A DNA stretch of 64,000 nucleotides from Pedobacter sp. HDW13. GTDB taxonomy: Bacteria; Bacteroidota; Bacteroidia; Sphingobacteriales; Sphingobacteriaceae. Both the position numbers and the translations under genes were made by a program. The stretch's first letter is position 1, and each line of letters opens with the position of its first letter. The notes under the pieces are model-generated. The model searched no databases and had not been told where the DNA came from. It saw only the letters and a program-made list of their open reading frames with translations. The stretch lies in NCBI RefSeq assembly GCF_011303555.1, contig NZ_CP049868.1, forward strand, positions 1,488,001-1,552,000, written 5' to 3'. This document shows positions 8,984-16,569 of this stretch, in pieces.

Positions 8984-9889
8984 ATGGCGAAGAAGATACT
9001 GATTACGGGGGCTACCGGACTTGTTGGCACAGCACTGAAAAAACAACTGTTAAGTAAGGGTTATGAAGTGAATACCCTGTCGCGGAAAAGCAGCAAAGAT
9101 CCAAATAATTTTATCTGGGATGTTTATCAGGGAACAATCGATGGTGCTTGCATTGCGGGTGTAGATGCAGTGGTGCATTTAGCCGGCGAAGCGGTTGCCG
9201 ATAAAAAGTGGACAGCTGAACGCAAGCAACAGATTATAGATAGTCGCGTAAAATCGACCGAACTACTTTTCAGTGCCATAAAATCGACTCCTGTCCATCA
9301 GATCAAATCTTTCATTTCTTCATCGGCAGTAGGGTATTACGGCGATTGCGGCGATGAAATATTAACGGAAGAAAGCCCGAACGGTTACGGTTTTTTAGCT
9401 GAATGCTGTAAACTTTGGGAAGATGCTGTAGATGAAGGAAAAAAACTTAGCCTGCGCATTGTTAAATTACGTACCGGCATTGTGTTGAGTACCCAGGGCG
9501 GCGCATTGCCACAGCTCGACCAACCGGTAAAGTTATTTGCCGCCGCAGCTTTGGGCACAGGCAAACAATGGACGCCGTGGTTGCATATTGATGATATGGT
9601 TGAAATGTATATCGAAGCCATCGAAAACCCTAAAATGGAAGGGAGTTACAATGCCTGCGCGCCTTTTCCGGTTACCAATAAAGCACTTACCAAAGCTATT
9701 GCCAAGCACCTGCACCGCCCTTTCTGGCCAATACACGTACCAAAGGCGATACTAAACTTATTATTAGGCGAGCGTACTGAAGCCGTTTTAATGAGCAACA
9801 ATACATCTGCGCAAAAAATTCTGGATGCTAGCTTTACATTCAGGTTTACACATTTGGATGATGCACTGAAGGCGCTTTACGGAGGTTAA
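8984..9889 (+). CDS. TIGR01777 family NAD(P)-binding oxidoreductase
   Basis: The protein has 301 residues from the ATG at 8984, chosen because the -7 promoter lies between this ATG and an in-frame ATG at 8960. The N-terminus is a Rossmann nucleotide-binding loop (KKILITGATGLVGTALKKQL), followed by VVHLAGEAVADKKWT, SSSAVGYYGDCGDE and KLRTGIVLS. This is the extended-SDR pattern of TIGR01777 (YfcH/SDR39U1) epimerase-like proteins. The C-terminal domain (GSYNACAPFPVTNKAL and HRPFWPIHVPKAIL) corresponds to the DUF1731 tail of the family. It is cytoplasmic with an unknown substrate. It is monocistronic: the 3' side is a repeat-filled spacer facing a convergent gene. Confidence 0.9.
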   Translation: MAKKILITGATGLVGTALKKQLLSKGYEVNTLSRKSSKDPNNFIWDVYQGTIDGACIAGVDAVVHLAGEAVADKKWTAERKQQIIDSRVKSTELLFSAIKSTPVHQIKSFISSSAVGYYGDCGDEILTEESPNGYGFLAECCKLWEDAVDEGKKLSLRIVKLRTGIVLSTQGGALPQLDQPVKLFAAAALGTGKQWTPWLHIDDMVEMYIEAIENPKMEGSYNACAPFPVTNKALTKAIAKHLHRPFWPIHVPKAILNLLLGERTEAVLMSNNTSAQKILDASFTFRFTHLDDALKALYGG

Positions 9890-9910
9890 TTCTGCTAATT
9901 GTAGGCAACA

Positions 9911-10111
9911 TTGTCATGCTGAGGGTTAATTTATTTCATAAAAATCAATATTAGTGACAGCGCCTTCGGAGTCGTCATTGCGAGGTACGAAGCAATCTTA
10001 CTACTATGGGTGGATAAAAGCATCTATTTAATTTCAACTAGCGATCGTTGTAAGATTGCTTCGTCGTTCCTCCTCGCAATGACGGTTCTTCTATGGAGTT
10101 TGTCAATGGTA
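9911..10111. repeat. Dispersed ~200-bp palindromic repeat, copy 1
   Basis: This stretch is nearly identical in order and sequence to 27544-27766. Both run from TTGTCATrCTGAG to GTCAATGGTA and share GTCATTGCGAGG, ACGAAGCAATCTTACTACTA and ACTAGCGATCGTTGTAAGAT. The arms GTCATTGCGAGG...CCTCGCAATGAC form a long imperfect hairpin. No protein is plausibly encoded. Confidence 0.75.
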
Positions 10112-10112
10112 G

Positions 10113-10303
10113 TGCAACGAAGCATCTCTTGCATCATCTTCAATCTAGCCACGGAGGCACGGAAAACACGGAATTTATAACGCCAAAGCTGTCATGCTGA
10201 GTGCAACGAAGCATCTCCTGCATTATCTTCAATCTTGCCACGGAAAGCACCAAATACCCAAGGCGCTCAGCTGAGGTGATCGTCATTCCCGCGAACGCGG
10301 GAA
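10113..10303. repeat. Direct repeat pair plus GC palindrome
   Basis: Two 43-base near-identical units (10113-10155 and 10202-10244; TGCAACGAAGCATCTC...GCCACGGA) lie 89 bases apart. A perfect palindrome, TTCCCGCGAACGCGGGAA, follows at 10286-10303. All are intergenic repeat types without coding content. Together with the neighbouring elements they fill the 670-base gap between the convergent genes ending at 9889 and 10559. Confidence 0.6.
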
Positions 10304-10394
10304 CCTTAATGCCTTCGCTACTACAGTCAAACAGAAAGTACCAGGTACTCAATATGCGCATACCAAAGATTAATACTTCTATTTTAAAGCAAAC

Positions 10395-10487
10395 TGTAGT
10401 CATTTTTACCTTGCCACTAAAAACGACTACAAAAATGTAGTCAAAATTATTGTAGTCGTTTTTTTGACTACACCACCATCGACTACA
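10395..10487. repeat. Cluster of TGTAGTC/GACTACA heptamers with 15-base phasing
   Basis: TGTAGTC occurs at 10395, 10436 and 10451. Its reverse complement GACTACA occurs at 10425, 10466 and 10481. The last four starts (10436, 10451, 10466, 10481) are exactly 15 bases apart, and 10395 to 10425 is 30. GACTACAaaaaTGTAGTC (10425-10442) is a perfect hairpin. The cluster lies in the gap downstream of two convergent genes. Confidence 0.65.
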
Positions 10488-10558
10488 ATATTTAATGAAG
10501 AATAAATAATACCTATATATAGGTGTATCAAAACGTTCTTTTACCTGCAATACTAGTG

Positions 10559-11830
10559 TTATTTAATTGGTGCAGCCTTTGGTCGCGTTTTATAGGCCAG
10601 CGTAATCAGCAAACTAAATAAAACCAGTAAAGAGGCTGTCCAAACCAGGGTATTTAACAAATGCCTTTCGTACGAAACATACTTATTTAACATATAGGTT
10701 GTTACAGGCAATAATCTTCTGGTGGTATCAAGCGGATTAGTTCCCGAATCGGTATAAAATTGTGGAGTCTTATCTATGCTTCCATTTACTTTTCCATACC
10801 AAACCATTCCCAAGGCATAATTGGTAAGCGTATCAGGCATGGTGATGCGCTGCTGATGTTCCAATTGTTCTTTATTAAGGGGAATCTTCAGCTTATTTAA
10901 ATCGTTGTTATCGCAATTAATGGGCTCGTAGTGTTGGCCAGTCCAGTACATGCACTGCTCAATTGACTTTGCAGTATGAATGGCTTTATCCTCATTGTTT
11001 TTCCAGAACCAATAGCTTGTGCTAACCACAAAAAGAATAATAAAAGAACAGGCGACTTTAAAGAGGGTTGAAACAGGAGGTTTAGGTCCATTTTTTTCAC
11101 CTTGTAAACTTCCGCCATCATCATTTTCTCCGCCATTTTGCTGATGCCCCGCCACTCCATTTGAAGTTTCATCATTTTTTTGCGCACCATCCTTAGAATC
11201 TTCACCGCCCTTTAGTAAAGTTTTTCTTTTATCTTTTTCCTCATCATCCGCTTTGTCTTCTCCCTCTTCTTTTGAAATGTCTACTTCATTTTTTCCCTCA
11301 CCATCCTGCTGATCATCATTTTTTTCTTCTGAAGTTTCTCCCACATCTTTTCTTTCATGGATAAATCCTTCATTAGTATTTACATTAGTTTCAACACCTG
11401 CATTGGTCGAAGTATTTTTCTCTGAAATTGACCCCCTTCTTTTATCTTCAATTTCTTTTTGAGAGTTCCGATGCAACTCCATATAATACGCAGTACTGGT
11501 TTTTGGATGAAATCCGATTAGCCATGCTAAAAGTTCAAAATATTTAATTCCGGGTTTCTTCACACCGCCTTTTAAAACATTAGAGGTCTGTTTAAACTCT
11601 TTTGCTAGTGATTTTTCCAGAGTGGTCAGATAACCTTTTTCGCAATCTACATTACTGAAGAACAGTCTTAGTATCTCATGATCTTCCGGAACGTATCTTT
11701 CACGGCAAACAATAATGCATTCCTCACGCAAATTTCCTGGGGTTGGCTCCATAAGATTTGAAGATAAACTTCCATCACGTTTTTTCTTTTGATAGGCTTC
11801 AAACACCACCTTTCTATAATCCTCAGGCAT
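10559..11830 (-). CDS. Unknown membrane protein with acidic low-complexity linker
   Basis: The protein has 423 residues, and I recognise no family. Four parts can be seen. A globular N-terminal region of about 125 residues contains a YRKVVFEAYQKKKRDG start and helices up to YYMELHRN. A strongly acidic, Glu/Asp/Lys/Gly/Asn-rich linker (about 125-250) is likely disordered. A first transmembrane segment lies at about 256-275 (KVACSFIILFVVSTSYWFW). An extracytoplasmic region of about 115 residues (with CMYWTGQHYEPINC, a possible disulphide pair) leads to a second transmembrane segment near 393-413. The topology suggests both ends are in the cytoplasm. A row of phased CGGAA boxes lies just upstream. 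Confidence 0.7.
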   Translation of the reverse strand: MPEDYRKVVFEAYQKKKRDGSLSSNLMEPTPGNLREECIIVCRERYVPEDHEILRLFFSNVDCEKGYLTTLEKSLAKEFKQTSNVLKGGVKKPGIKYFELLAWLIGFHPKTSTAYYMELHRNSQKEIEDKRRGSISEKNTSTNAGVETNVNTNEGFIHERKDVGETSEEKNDDQQDGEGKNEVDISKEEGEDKADDEEKDKRKTLLKGGEDSKDGAQKNDETSNGVAGHQQNGGENDDGGSLQGEKNGPKPPVSTLFKVACSFIILFVVSTSYWFWKNNEDKAIHTAKSIEQCMYWTGQHYEPINCDNNDLNKLKIPLNKEQLEHQQRITMPDTLTNYALGMVWYGKVNGSIDKTPQFYTDSGTNPLDTTRRLLPVTTYMLNKYVSYERHLLNTLVWTASLLVLFSLLITLAYKTRPKAAPIK

Positions 11831-11860
11831 TTTTTCAAAAATTTAAGTGTAAAAATAGGG

Positions 11861-11914
11861 CGGAATTTTCGGAATTTTTACGGTTTTCCGGAATTCTGGC
11901 GGAATGATCGGAAA
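11861..11914. promoter_or_regulatory. Phased CGGAA boxes upstream of the 10559-11830 gene
   Basis: CGGAA begins at 11861, 11870, 11889, 11900 and 11909, with a degenerate CGGTT at 11881. The average step is about 9.6 bases, close to one helical turn, so all boxes would face the same side of the DNA. They lie 31-84 bases upstream of the minus-strand ATG at 11830. They could be a multimeric regulator site. Confidence 0.4.
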
Positions 11915-12032
11915 AAACGTAATTCTCTGAAAATAAGCTTTTTGAAGCCTGCATATTTGTTCTAACAATTAGTTCAAGCGGCGATTCATTTACTAATCTA
12001 AGCAAAAAATTAATTGAATAAAAAGAGTAGAA

Positions 12033-12170
12033 ATCGCGGTGGTTCGTAGCCGGCTTGGGAAGCAGTTATAAAGCTCCCGCGATGGAAACTCAGACTTCCC
12101 AAATTTTTCAGAAGGCCTTCTGATTTACAAACCCGGAGAAGGGCTTGCGAATGGTTCGCGGGTACCCTCC
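12033..12170 (+). ncRNA. Structured leader, possible pseudoknot RNA
   Basis: This GC-richer stretch stands out from the AT-rich surroundings. ATCGCGG (12033-12039) pairs with CCGCGAT (12077-12083), and TTGGGAAG (12055-12062) pairs with CTTCCCAA (12095-12102). The order a-b-a'-b' is an H-type pseudoknot. A competing simple hairpin (GGGAAGC with GCTCCC) exists, so the two forms could switch. A perfect 14-base palindrome (12109-12122) follows. Next comes a nested stem: GCGAA-tgg-TTCGC, flanked by GGG/CCC and GGA/TCC up to 12170. It sits 30 bases before the ORF at 12201. A weak -7 candidate (CATATTTG, 11952-11959) lies upstream. I match it to no known RNA family. Confidence 0.4.
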
Positions 12171-12200
12171 ATAGTAATCATCCTTAAAAAATTTGAAGTT

Positions 12201-12404
12201 ATGTTTTTACCATTATTCATTGCCATCTTATTAGGCTTGGCAACCCCTGCAGATACAAATAACAACTGCATACACAATACAAATACAACAGTTAGTACCA
12301 ACGGTACCGATCCTGGTGCCCCAGGAGATCCTGGAGATACAGATCCAACCGATCCAGGCGATGATGGAACTGGTGGCGATACAGGACAAAATCCTCCAAG
12401 GTAG
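12201..12404 (+). CDS. Small secreted Asp/Gly/Pro-rich peptide
   Basis: The protein has 67 residues. It starts with a hydrophobic segment (MFLPLFIAILLGLATP) that could be a signal peptide or membrane anchor. A Thr/Asn-rich part with one cysteine (NNNCIHNTNTT) follows. The last part is very acidic and low-complexity, built from GDP, GDT and TDP units and ending GQNPPR. No family is recognised. The gene has its own strong terminator 10 bases downstream and a structured leader upstream, so it looks like a single-gene transcript of about 400-470 bases. The peptide may be real, or the transcript may act mainly as an RNA. I favour a real peptide because of the clean start, hydrophobic N-terminus and biased but ordered composition. 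Confidence 0.6.
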   Translation: MFLPLFIAILLGLATPADTNNNCIHNTNTTVSTNGTDPGAPGDPGDTDPTDPGDDGTGGDTGQNPPR

Positions 12405-12414
12405 TATTGTTCAA

Positions 12415-12447
12415 GGAAGGTGGTTTACAACCGCCTTCCTTTTTTTA
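12415..12447 (+). terminator. Intrinsic terminator
   Basis: GGAAGGTGGT (12415-12424) pairs with ACCGCCTTCC (12430-12439) over a 5-base loop, with one G-T pair, and a run of eight T follows. It ends the small-peptide transcript and separates it from the histidine kinase gene. Confidence 0.85.
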
Positions 12448-12521
12448 CCCTGACTATATCCAAAGTACTGTAGTCACTTCTTACAAAAAATCTGAAGTAA
12501 TTAAAAAGCTTTTATTTTTTG

Positions 12522-12529
12522 TATTTTCG
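12522..12529 (+). promoter_or_regulatory. Possible -7 element for the kinase-regulator pair
   Basis: TATTTTCG differs from TAnnTTTG at one position and ends 15 bases before the proposed TTG start at 12545. Confidence 0.35.
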
Positions 12530-12544
12530 GATAAAAAAAAGCCA

Positions 12545-14206
12545 TTGAAACCGCTCTTCTCATTACTCATTGTTTTACTGTTATTTTCTTGTTCAAAAAA
12601 AGAAAATCTAGAAAAGAAATTTCACAACCCATACTACGATTTAGCAAAAAAGTACAGGGACAGTGGGAAACCTGATAGTGCCTTTATACAATTTAATCAG
12701 GCAAAAGAATTTGGTATACAAAACAGAGATAGTTTAAGTATAGCTAGTAGTCTCATTAATATGGCCATATTGCTAACGAATGCAGGTGATTACTTTGGGG
12801 GGCAAGAAACTTCGCTTCAGGCAAATAAATATCTTAATGAAAACAATCCGAAACACCATTATTACCTCGGATCAAATTATAATAATTTAGGTATTGCGAC
12901 CTATAATTTAAAGGATTACAACAATTCTTTAAAACTATATGGATCAGCCATCAAGTTCTCTGATGATTCTTTAGATACCCGTATGTATTTAAATAATGAA
13001 GCTAAAGTGTACCAAGAAATAAAGGACTATAAATCTGCATTAAACATATATGATCAGATATTAGCAAAAACCGCTAAAAATGAGAAAGAATATGCCCGCG
13101 TATTAACCAATATTGCTAAGACAAAATGGCTTCAAAACCCGGCATATAATCCTGTCCCAGACTTTTTGAAATCATTACAGATTCGAAAAAAAGAAAATGA
13201 TTTATGGGGACAAAATTCAAGCTATGCCCATCTCTCCGACTATTATACTTTAAAACAGCCAGATAGTGCACTTCTTTATGCACACAGCATGTATAACGTG
13301 GCGCAAAATTTAAAAAGTGCGACCGATCAATTAGAAGCTTTACAAAAACTCATTAAACTAAGCCCTCCAAAAGAAACAAAACATTTTTTTAACGTATATG
13401 AAACACTAAATGATAGTGTTCAGAATGCCCGTAGCGCAGCCAAAAATCAATTTGCCCTTATCCGTTACGAAACGGAGAAGAGCAAGGCCGATTTTCTAAA
13501 AGCCCAGGCAGAAAATGCAGAAAAACAAAATGATATCCTCCGCAAAAATATTGGCATAGGAACCTTAATACTCCTTTTAATAGTGGGTTTCATCCTATAC
13601 AGAAGAAGACAAAAAGAGCTTAAGAAAGAAAAAGAACTGGAAGTTAAAAAAACAGAACTCAAATATGTTAAAAAAGTTCACGATGGTGTTGCCAATAAAA
13701 TATATCAGGTAATGTCGGAAGTAGAAAATGATCCGGAAATGAGTAAAACCATATTGGCAGACAAACTTGAAGTTATTTACAAAATATCCAGAGATCTTTC
13801 ATACGAAAACACCGATATCGATACTAAAGAAAGTTTTGTTAAAGAGCTATTGAAAATGTTATATGCCTATTCTTCAGCCAATGTTGATATTGTAATAAAA
13901 GGTAACGACGAAGAACTATGGGCAAATGTGAATACAACTACAAAAAATGAGGTTTATCTGATCCTGCAAAACCTCATGACGAATATGGATAAACACAGTG
14001 GAGCAGATAACGTGAGTATCAAATTTGAAAGAAAGGATCAGCAGATAAGCGTTTTATATTTTGATAATGGAAAAGGAATGCAGGGAGCGATCAAGAAAAA
14101 TGGTTTAAGCAATACGGAAACCCGTATTGAAAGTATTTTAGGCCGCATTACTTTTGACACCAAGCCTGATAAAGGCCTTGAAATTGAATTCTCATTTCCA
14201 ATTTAA
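12545..14206 (+). CDS. TPR-containing lipoprotein sensor histidine kinase
   Basis: The proposed start is TTG at 12545, giving MKPLFSLLIVLLLFSC, a textbook lipoprotein signal with lipobox LFSC and 553 residues. The in-frame ATG at 12407 would put 46 unlikely residues ahead and would lie before the terminator at 12415-12447. Periplasmic TPR-like helical repeats fill about residues 30-290. A transmembrane segment (IGIGTLILLLIVGFILY) lies near 340. The cytoplasmic kinase core has a HisKA_3-like phosphoacceptor (VKKVHDGVANKIYQ) and a HATPase domain with N-box NLMTNMDKHS and G-box DNGKGM. The response regulator follows 12 bases later, so the two form a two-component system. Signal and target genes are unknown. 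Confidence 0.85.
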   Translation: MKPLFSLLIVLLLFSCSKKENLEKKFHNPYYDLAKKYRDSGKPDSAFIQFNQAKEFGIQNRDSLSIASSLINMAILLTNAGDYFGGQETSLQANKYLNENNPKHHYYLGSNYNNLGIATYNLKDYNNSLKLYGSAIKFSDDSLDTRMYLNNEAKVYQEIKDYKSALNIYDQILAKTAKNEKEYARVLTNIAKTKWLQNPAYNPVPDFLKSLQIRKKENDLWGQNSSYAHLSDYYTLKQPDSALLYAHSMYNVAQNLKSATDQLEALQKLIKLSPPKETKHFFNVYETLNDSVQNARSAAKNQFALIRYETEKSKADFLKAQAENAEKQNDILRKNIGIGTLILLLIVGFILYRRRQKELKKEKELEVKKTELKYVKKVHDGVANKIYQVMSEVENDPEMSKTILADKLEVIYKISRDLSYENTDIDTKESFVKELLKMLYAYSSANVDIVIKGNDEELWANVNTTTKNEVYLILQNLMTNMDKHSGADNVSIKFERKDQQISVLYFDNGKGMQGAIKKNGLSNTETRIESILGRITFDTKPDKGLEIEFSFPI

Positions 14207-14218
14207 AAAAGTATAGCT

Positions 14219-14884
14219 ATGTTCAAAAAAGTATTGATAGCCGAAGACCATGAAATTGTTAACCTTTCCCTTCGTAATGCACTTGCCGATCTGAATATCA
14301 CAATCACAAATCAAGATTATGTATTTTATTGTGATGATGCCTTAACACGCATACAAAAAGCCCTGAATGAGGGTAACCCTTATGAACTGATCATTACCGA
14401 CCTTTCTTTTGACGAAGAATCGCCCAAACAAAAAATAGCTGACGGAAGAGCACTCATCAAAGCAGTGAGGGGAATACAACCTGATTTAAAAGTATTGGTA
14501 TTTTCGATTGAAAACCGTGCATTAATTGCAAGCTCGCTTTTTAAAGAATTGAATATTGATGCCTTTGTTCCAAAAGCACGTCATGATGCAAAGGACCTGA
14601 AACTGGCTATAGAAAGTATTTATAAAAATAAAAAGTACCACTCGCCCAACCTTAGACAAAAACAGGCTAATGCCCACATCTTTACCGAATATGATAAAAC
14701 CATTGTCTCTTTACTGTTAGAAGGCCGGACACAAAAAGAAATGCCCGATCTTTTAAAGCAAAAAAAACTTGAACCATCAGGCCTTAGTAGTATCGAAAAG
14801 CGCATCAACCTCATTAAAACAACGTTGAACATTTCGAACAACGGACAGCTGATTGCCCACTGTATCGCCAATAAAATCATCTAA
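14219..14884 (+). CDS. Response regulator paired with the TPR kinase
   Basis: The protein has 221 residues. The receiver domain (about 3-130) has acidic residues E9 and D10 (LIAEDHE) and the phosphoacceptor D61 in LIITDLSF, with FVPKA carrying the conserved lysine. The C-terminal part (about 150-221: FTEYDKTIVSLLLEGRTQKEMPDLL... SSIEKRINLIKTTLNI) resembles a LuxR/NarL-type helix-turn-helix, though the recognition segment is unusual. It most likely binds DNA. Because the kinase is directly upstream, the pair is probably cognate. The twin palindromes at 15021 and 16570 are candidate targets by proximity only. Confidence 0.85.
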   Translation: MFKKVLIAEDHEIVNLSLRNALADLNITITNQDYVFYCDDALTRIQKALNEGNPYELIITDLSFDEESPKQKIADGRALIKAVRGIQPDLKVLVFSIENRALIASSLFKELNIDAFVPKARHDAKDLKLAIESIYKNKKYHSPNLRQKQANAHIFTEYDKTIVSLLLEGRTQKEMPDLLKQKKLEPSGLSSIEKRINLIKTTLNISNNGQLIAHCIANKII

Positions 14885-14929
14885 TTAAGACCTTTCTTCC
14901 AGTTAGTCGGGCCTTTTAAGTAACCAAAG

Positions 14930-14950
14930 ATCCGGATTGCAAATCCGGAC
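14930..14950. repeat. REP-like palindrome
   Basis: TCCGGATTGCAAATCCGGA (14931-14949) is a perfect palindrome around a TTGCAAA centre. This is the same centre, on the other strand, as the 1718-1736 palindrome, but with different arms. Confidence 0.5.
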
Positions 14951-15020
14951 CAACCCGGTTCTATACCTAAATCTTTTCAAGTCCCCATTATTTCCAAAGT
15001 TTTCAAAATACTTTTTTGGG

Positions 15021-15065
15021 TTACGGTTTACCGTAAGGACAGCCTTCTATACATCAATATTTTTG
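15021..15065 (+). promoter_or_regulatory. Palindrome plus -7 element before DUF1508 and HsdR-N genes
   Basis: A palindrome TTACGGTTTACCGTAA (15021-15036) lies 21 bases before a perfect -7 element TATTTTTG (15058-15065). The ATG at 15086 follows 20 bases later. The same arrangement with the same spacing occurs at 16570-16614. The palindrome position, at or just upstream of the -33 region, suits an activator or repressor site. Confidence 0.6.
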
Positions 15066-15085
15066 AAAAATAAATAATTTAAAAT

Positions 15086-15250
15086 ATGACCGGACAAAAC
15101 GACAAATGGGAATTCTATCAAGATTCAAGAAGTGAATGGAGATGGAGAAGAATTGCTTCTAATGGGGCAATTGTTGGAGCTTCAACGCAAGGTTACTCCA
15201 ACAAATCAGATTGCATTGCAAATGCAAGAAGAAACGGATATACTGGATAA
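15086..15250 (+). CDS. DUF1508 (YegP-like) small protein
   Basis: The protein has 54 residues, starting MTGQNDKWEFYQD. The single-copy pattern (EFYQDSRSEWRWRRIASNG, then a Gly-rich turn, then SNKSDCIANARRNGY) is that of DUF1508/YegP proteins, compact beta-alpha domains often found as tandem pairs; here there is one unit. It is soluble and lacks a signal peptide. It is preceded by a clear -7 element with a palindromic site. The HsdR-N gene starts 62 bases downstream and may share the transcript. The function of the family is not established. It has been associated with stress in some bacteria. Confidence 0.8.
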   Translation: MTGQNDKWEFYQDSRSEWRWRRIASNGAIVGASTQGYSNKSDCIANARRNGYTG

Positions 15251-15312
15251 TATCTATCTGCCCATTATGCGCTCAACCAAAGAGCCGTAATGGGCACAAA
15301 AACACCAAAACT

Positions 15313-16377
15313 ATGGAACTTAAACTAAAGCTCGAACAACTACACCAGCGCGTAAATGGTTTAAAAGAGCAGATACAAACCGAAGAAGCCACCAAAAATG
15401 CTTTCGTAATGCCTTTTATCCAGATTTTGGGTTATGACATTTTTAATCCGACAGAAGTAATCCCTGAACACATTTGCGATATCGGCACAAAAAAAGGTGA
15501 AAAAGTAGATTATGTAATCAGAAAAAACGACGAGCCCATTCTCATTTTTGAATGCAAGCACTGGAAAGAAAATGCCGATGCACATAACTCGCAACTGCAC
15601 CGTTATTACCATGTTTCGAAAGCCCGATTTGGTGTACTTACTAATGGCCGGGTTTACAACTTCTACGCCGATTTAGAAAAGCCCAACATTATGGATGAGA
15701 AACCTTTCTTAACCATCGATATAGAAGACCTGAAAGACAGTTCGATTAAAATACTGGAAAGCTTTACTAAAAATGGCTACAACCTCGAAACCATTCTCGA
15801 TTCGGCCGAAGCCTTAAAATACATCAAAGCCATCAGAAAAGAATTTGAAAAAGAAATCGAAAACCCTTCTGACGAACTCGTTAAATTATTGGTTAACCGC
15901 TTTTTCGATAAACCCTTAACCGCAAACCGAATGCTGGCCTTTAAAGAATATGCTAAAAAGGCACTCAGCATTTCCATTAACGAATCCATCAGCGATAGGT
16001 TAAAGTCGGCGTTGAACATAAACGAAACCATTAAAAAACAGGAAGACAATCGGATAGATGTTTCAGATGACAGCACTGATGTTTCGAAAATTGTAACTAC
16101 TGAAGAGGAATTAGAGGCCTTTCAGATTGTGAAAGCCATTTTGCGCGAAAAGATTTCGGCAACACGCATTGCCCCCCGCGATACCCAGTCTTACTTTGGC
16201 GTACTTTTAGACGATAACAACCGGAAACCCATTTGCAGGTTTCATTTTAACACTACCAATAAATACCTGGAAACTTTCCATAACGGAAAAGATGCCGGAG
16301 AGAAAACACTGCTCAACAACCTGGATGATATATATGGTTTGAGAAACCAGCTCCACCAAACTTTAGATCAATATTAA
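15313..16377 (+). CDS. HsdR N-terminal domain (PD-(D/E)XK) protein, standalone
   Basis: The protein has 354 residues from the ATG at 15313 (MELKLKLEQ). An in-frame ATG at 15211 lies inside the DUF1508 gene and is unlikely. The N-terminal 150 residues match the type I restriction HsdR_N fold: ATKNAFVMPFIQILGYD, EHICDIG, VDYVI and ILIFECKHW, giving the PD-(D/E)XK core E...D...ECK, then RFGVLTNGRVYNFY. The rest is helical, ending with a small beta region (SYFGVLLDDNNRKPICRFHF). There is no helicase, HsdM or HsdS gene nearby, so this is a standalone nuclease-like protein of a widespread kind. Whether it cuts DNA is unknown. A shorter paralog lies at 57761-58255. Confidence 0.85.
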   Translation: MELKLKLEQLHQRVNGLKEQIQTEEATKNAFVMPFIQILGYDIFNPTEVIPEHICDIGTKKGEKVDYVIRKNDEPILIFECKHWKENADAHNSQLHRYYHVSKARFGVLTNGRVYNFYADLEKPNIMDEKPFLTIDIEDLKDSSIKILESFTKNGYNLETILDSAEALKYIKAIRKEFEKEIENPSDELVKLLVNRFFDKPLTANRMLAFKEYAKKALSISINESISDRLKSALNINETIKKQEDNRIDVSDDSTDVSKIVTTEEELEAFQIVKAILREKISATRIAPRDTQSYFGVLLDDNNRKPICRFHFNTTNKYLETFHNGKDAGEKTLLNNLDDIYGLRNQLHQTLDQY

Positions 16378-16413
16378 AACCTACGTTTAACGCTCAGCTC
16401 TCAATTAAATGCA

Positions 16414-16465
16414 GGAGATTGTTCCCTATCAGCCTTTGAGCTGAATGGACAATCTCCCATTTTTA
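16414..16465 (+). terminator. Terminator hairpin
   Basis: GGAGATTGT pairs with the downstream ACAATCTCC. An inner TCAGC/GCTGA stem sits inside and ATTTTTATTT follows. It lies about 37 bases after the HsdR-N stop codon. Confidence 0.7.
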
Positions 16466-16569
16466 TTTACACAATCGGTGCTTCGCTTTCAATCTGATTA
16501 AGCGCGCATCAAAAACTCCTAAGTACCTGCTAAAACACAGTCCCACTTCATTTCATAATATTTTTTGCT

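Noticed and set aside
10395..10487. CRISPR array
   Set aside because: Units are seven bases long, in both orientations and without spacers of usual length, and no cas genes are present.
10140..10550. Minus-strand open frame of 136 codons
   Set aside because: It runs through the direct repeats, the GC palindrome and the TGTAGTC array, so the frame is a by-product of repeats.
12033..12170. tRNA or tmRNA
   Set aside because: A GGTTCG element is present, but there is no cloverleaf, no acceptor stem and no tag-reading frame, so it was called only as a structured leader.
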